From: Clostridia bacterium | Lineage (GTDB): Bacteria > Bacillota > Clostridia > Caldicoprobacterales > Caldicoprobacteraceae | Assembly: GCA_017577715.1 (NCBI GenBank) | Contig: PKRC01000007.1 | Location: 1-64,000, forward strand | Reading direction: 5' to 3' | Length of the DNA stretch: 64,000 nt | Shown: positions 61,636 through 64,000 of the stretch, one piece after another | Layout of the letters: each line of letters starts with the position of its first letter | Numbering within the stretch: the stretch's first letter is position 1 | Program-made: the position numbers and the translations under genes | Notes under the pieces: model-generated | The model's database searches: none | What the model saw: only the letters and a program-made list of their open reading frames with translations | Told to the model about the DNA's origin: nothing

Positions 61636-62482
61636 TTGCCTCACCCCTTTTGAAAAAACCTTCGTTCATGCTGCCCGTTCTGTATCCTTTGAGGTCAAGG
61701 GCGACGTATAGAAAGCCCAGCTCCCTGAACCTTGAATATATGGCCTCCCTTACCTGCTTATCCAGGAATTTGCCAAAGTCGTTTTCATCTGCCTCGATTC
61801 TCGCTACGCTGCCGTGATACCTTACGCGAACCTGCCTGAAGCCCAGATCTATAAGGAACTGCTCAGCCTTATCCACCATTTCTAGCTTTTCTTTTGTTAT
61901 CTTTTCACCGTAAGGGAACCTGGATGCCAGACAGGCGAAAGAGGGTTTGTTCCAGGTTGCTAGGCCCATCTCCTTTGACAGGAATCTGATCTCATCCTTG
62001 GTCAGTTTAACTTCCTTCAATGGGCTTACCACCCTCAGCTCTGATACCGCCTGAAGGCCGGGACGATAGTCGCCGATGAGATCATCATAGTTGGAGCCTT
62101 CGGCTACGAATTTAAAGCCTTCTTCCTCTGCAATCTTTTTGATCTTCTGAAACAGCTCATGTTTGCACAGGTAACACCTGTTTAAGGGATTGTCAGAAAA
62201 GCCTTCCACTTCCAGCTCTTCGGATACTATCACCCTATGCGGAATTCCATGCTGGGCTGCAAACTGTACCGCTTCGTTGAATTCCCTTTCGGGGTACATC
62301 GAGGATCTGGCCGTTATGGCCAGCATCTTATCCCCCAGAACCTCGTGGGCTACTTTTGCCAGAAAAGACGAATCCACTCCCCCTGAGAAGGCGATGACCA
62401 CGCTTTCCATGGATTTCAGCAGATCCTTCAAAGCTTCCAGCTTGGTATGTGCCTCGTTGGCAAGTATATCAACAGACATCAT
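61628..62482 (-). CDS. larE: ATP-dependent sacrificial sulfur transferase LarE family
   Basis: The start at 62482 follows AGGAGGG on the minus strand and gives 284 residues. The PP-loop is AFSGGVDSSF (residues 31-40). LarE inserts sulfur into the nickel-pincer precursor of lactate racemase. The cysteine matching the sacrificial Cys176 of Lactobacillus LarE is Cys184 (SFACLASRFPYGE). Cys103 and Cys106 (NRCYLCK) add two more, the pattern of forms that bind a [4Fe-4S] cluster. No larA, larB or larC is in the window, so another sulfur-transfer role within this operon is possible. It is the first gene of the operon. Confidence 0.88.
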   Translation of the reverse strand: MMSVDILANEAHTKLEALKDLLKSMESVVIAFSGGVDSSFLAKVAHEVLGDKMLAITARSSMYPEREFNEAVQFAAQHGIPHRVIVSEELEVEGFSDNPLNRCYLCKHELFQKIKKIAEEEGFKFVAEGSNYDDLIGDYRPGLQAVSELRVVSPLKEVKLTKDEIRFLSKEMGLATWNKPSFACLASRFPYGEKITKEKLEMVDKAEQFLIDLGFRQVRVRYHGSVARIEADENDFGKFLDKQVREAIYSRFRELGFLYVALDLKGYRTGSMNEGFFKRGEANA

Positions 62483-62632
62483 TGTTACCCTCCTGTTCAT
62501 CATATTAAAAGCTCTGTTTTAATTTACCTGTAAGCTTGATCTTTATAACTTACCTTAAAGTTTATGCTAAGATTTATACGCGGAAAATGGTTTTTATAAA
62601 ACCGATATTTTGTACTATCGAGTATTTTTAAG

Positions 62633-62650
62633 TAATCCTATATGAGTAAT
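62633..62650 (-). promoter_or_regulatory. Operator-like motif, copy 3
   Basis: On the minus strand ACTCATATAGGATTA lies 4-6 bases after the -10 box of the larE operon, over the expected transcription start. It is related to the two copies around the CODH-scaffold promoter. Confidence 0.55.
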
Positions 62651-62679
62651 ATAATAATCGTTGGCACATCGTTTGTCAA
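62651..62679 (-). promoter_or_regulatory. Promoter of the larE operon
   Basis: On the minus strand TTGACA (62674-62679) and TATTAT (62651-62656) have a 17-base spacer. The leader to larE is about 165 bases; I see no S-box or T-box in it. Confidence 0.65.
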
Positions 62680-62971
62680 TAACTTGTAACGGCGATAAAA
62701 GCCTTCTTTCAGGGGTGTAAAATTTGACAAAAAATTTGCAAAAGGAGACTATTTCACAAAAATATGCTAAAATATATTTTGTGCTTGCCTGGGACAGAAG
62801 AATAATCTCTAAAGGAAAGCTAAAAAGGTCAATTGACAGGGCAAACTATGCGGTACCGTAGGGGATGGCTGTGCACCTTTGACATTTATGGGATGTTTGT
62901 TAGAGTAAGCTGGATATTCATAGTTGCAAATATACAAAAGAGATCTATGGAAAGGAGTTGTAAAGGTATAT
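62680..62971. other. Divergent intergenic region before the MATE gene
   Basis: It contains TTGACA at about 62723-62728 with a weak -10, and an A/T-rich imperfect dyad (CACAAAAATATG...ATATATTTTGTG, about 62754-62783) that could be an operator for the exporter gene. No gene is seen. Confidence 0.35.
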
Positions 62972-64000
62972 ATGGTAAGGATAACGGAATTATTTGCTCC
63001 AAAAGACATGACAGAGGGTGAACCATGGAAGCGAATAATCGTCTTTTCCATCCCCATGCTTATTGGCAATATAGCGCAGCAGCTTTATAACACCGTTGAT
63101 TCGATTGTTATTGGAAGGTACGTGGGAGATAATGCCCTCGCTGCCGTAGGTAATGCTTTCCCGGTGTTAAATTTTTTACTTGTGCTTTTTGTAGCGGTGG
63201 CCACCGGGGCGGGCATAATGGTAGCGCAGTATTTTGGGGCAAAGGACCGTGAAAGGCTTTCCCGTTCCATAGGCGTGTGCATCACCCTGACGGCCATAAC
63301 ATCATTTATAATAATGGTGGTAGGGGTCATTGTAGTCCGCCCTATGCTTAAGCTTATAAACACGCCTGAGTCCATTTTAGACTGGTGTGCCGAGTATCTT
63401 TTGATATTGTTAGTGGGTAACTGGGGGTTTTCATACTTTAACATTTTATCGGGAATCCTGCGCGGCCTGGGTGATTCGCTGTCGCCGCTGGTGTTTTTGC
63501 TTATATCTACCGCTCTCAATATAGTGTTGGATATATGGTTTGTGGCCCAATTCAATATGGGAGTGCCTGGAGTGGCATGGGCCACCATTATTGCACAGGT
63601 AATATCTGCTATACTGTGTTTTGTCAAGCTCAAAAAGATGAGAAATGTATTTGATCTCAACTTGGAAATGCTTAAACCTATGAAGGAGTATGTGACTCAG
63701 CTGATAAAGCTCGGTATACCCTCCGGGCTTACCCAGGCTATATTCTCGCTTGCTATGGTTGCCGTGCAATCTTTGACCAATTCCTTCGGCGAAATGGTCA
63801 TCGCCTGCAATGTCATAGTCATGCGAGTAGATGGATTTGCTATGATGCCAAACTTTAGCTTTGGCGTTACCATGACTACCTTTGCAGGGCAAAATATTGG
63901 GGCAAGGAAGATGGATAGAGTGGAAAAAGGGGTTCGGGAAGGTCTCATAATTGCTGTTAGCGTCTCCACTGTAATTACCATAATCATATTGCTCTATGGA
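62972..64000 (+). CDS. MATE family efflux transporter, cut by the window end
   Basis: From the ATG at 62972, with AAAGG just upstream, 343 codons run to the last base without a stop. The product starts MVRITELFAPKDMTEGEPWK and continues IIVFSIPMLIGNIAQQLYNTVDSIVIG, the first MATE helices, then GDNALAAVGNAFPV and ILRGLGDSLSPLV, repeated in the second half (IKLGIPSGLTQAIFSLA). MATE proteins export drugs or metabolites with Na+ or H+. About 100 residues are missing at the C-terminus. It is transcribed divergently from larE. Confidence 0.9.
   Translation, partial: MVRITELFAPKDMTEGEPWKRIIVFSIPMLIGNIAQQLYNTVDSIVIGRYVGDNALAAVGNAFPVLNFLLVLFVAVATGAGIMVAQYFGAKDRERLSRSIGVCITLTAITSFIIMVVGVIVVRPMLKLINTPESILDWCAEYLLILLVGNWGFSYFNILSGILRGLGDSLSPLVFLLISTALNIVLDIWFVAQFNMGVPGVAWATIIAQVISAILCFVKLKKMRNVFDLNLEMLKPMKEYVTQLIKLGIPSGLTQAIFSLAMVAVQSLTNSFGEMVIACNVIVMRVDGFAMMPNFSFGVTMTTFAGQNIGARKMDRVEKGVREGLIIAVSVSTVITIIILLYG

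Noticed and set aside
62483..62650. A SAM (S-box) riboswitch in the leader of the larE operon
   Set aside because: The conserved S-box core sequences are not visible; the region is AT-rich with a short operator-like dyad instead.
62833..63021. A 62-codon frame upstream of the MATE gene
   Set aside because: It overlaps the MATE start in another frame, lacks a good ribosome-binding site and shows no family resemblance.
1..64000. CRISPR arrays, rRNA operons, tRNA genes and prophage structural genes
   Set aside because: I looked for regularly spaced repeats, rRNA signatures, tRNA TTCGA arms outside tmRNA, and phage head/tail genes, and found none by eye. A tRNAscan or CRISPR search would be more sensitive.

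Overview
The window looks like a chromosomal segment of a Gram-positive anaerobe of the class Clostridia, possibly a moderate thermophile. The evidence is: an L27 precursor with the Firmicutes-type cleavable N-terminus next to its Prp protease; the Firmicutes glycolytic cluster cggR-gap-pgk-tpiA-gpmI-eno followed by secG, rnr, smpB and ssrA; many TTG/GTG starts behind strong GGAGG sites; and a CODH-scaffold protein. The genus cannot be fixed from sequence alone.

Layout. (1) 1-9930, mainly + strand housekeeping: the end of an insertion sequence, an L21 leader, rplU-prp-rpmA, a cytoplasmic Cu/Zn superoxide dismutase-like gene, obg and a small CxxC protein, a minus-strand membrane protein, then nadD-yqeK-rsfS and leuS. 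(2) 10213-24662: a DacF-type carboxypeptidase, comEA, a two-component system followed by two GerMN lipoproteins, galT-galK, hsp20, a lytic transglycosylase, L-lactate dehydrogenase and trmL. (3) 24774-38296: a sigma-54 gene without its DNA-binding end, then the glycolytic cluster, secG, an HD hydrolase, rnr, smpB and tmRNA. (4) 38450-54080, accessory: a Phd/VapC toxin-antitoxin pair, a transposase remnant, a four-gene DUF499 / DUF3780 / DUF1156-methylase / PLD-SNF2-helicase cassette that looks like a helicase-methylase-ATPase phage-defence locus, a decayed ISNCY-type element whose end matches the element at the window start, an Na+-dependent symporter, a YmaF-like protein and an unknown membrane protein. 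(5) 54145-62482, minus-strand sulfur/redox block: larE-ridA and two Cys/Met-metabolism PLP enzymes form one operon. A CODH-scaffold protein and a NitT/TauT/SsuABC-type importer, whose binding protein carries a frameshift, form the next. (6) 62972-64000: the start of a MATE-family exporter, cut by the window edge.

Three points stand out. The CODH-scaffold protein has Asp at one canonical C-cluster cysteine position while all other ligands are kept, so it is probably not a CO dehydrogenase; it is better compared with the deviant CooS-V type that carries an Fe/S/O hybrid cluster. It is co-oriented with an ABC importer, and its promoter shares an ATTCATATAGGAAT-like motif (three copies in all) with the promoter of the larE operon, which suggests one regulon. 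The DUF499-DUF3780-DUF1156-helicase cassette has unusual parts, including a chitobiase-C/Fn3-like module in the ATPase and a single-HKD nuclease-like domain on the helicase. The rpoN copy beside cggR has lost the RpoN box, so sigma-54 function at this locus is probably gone.
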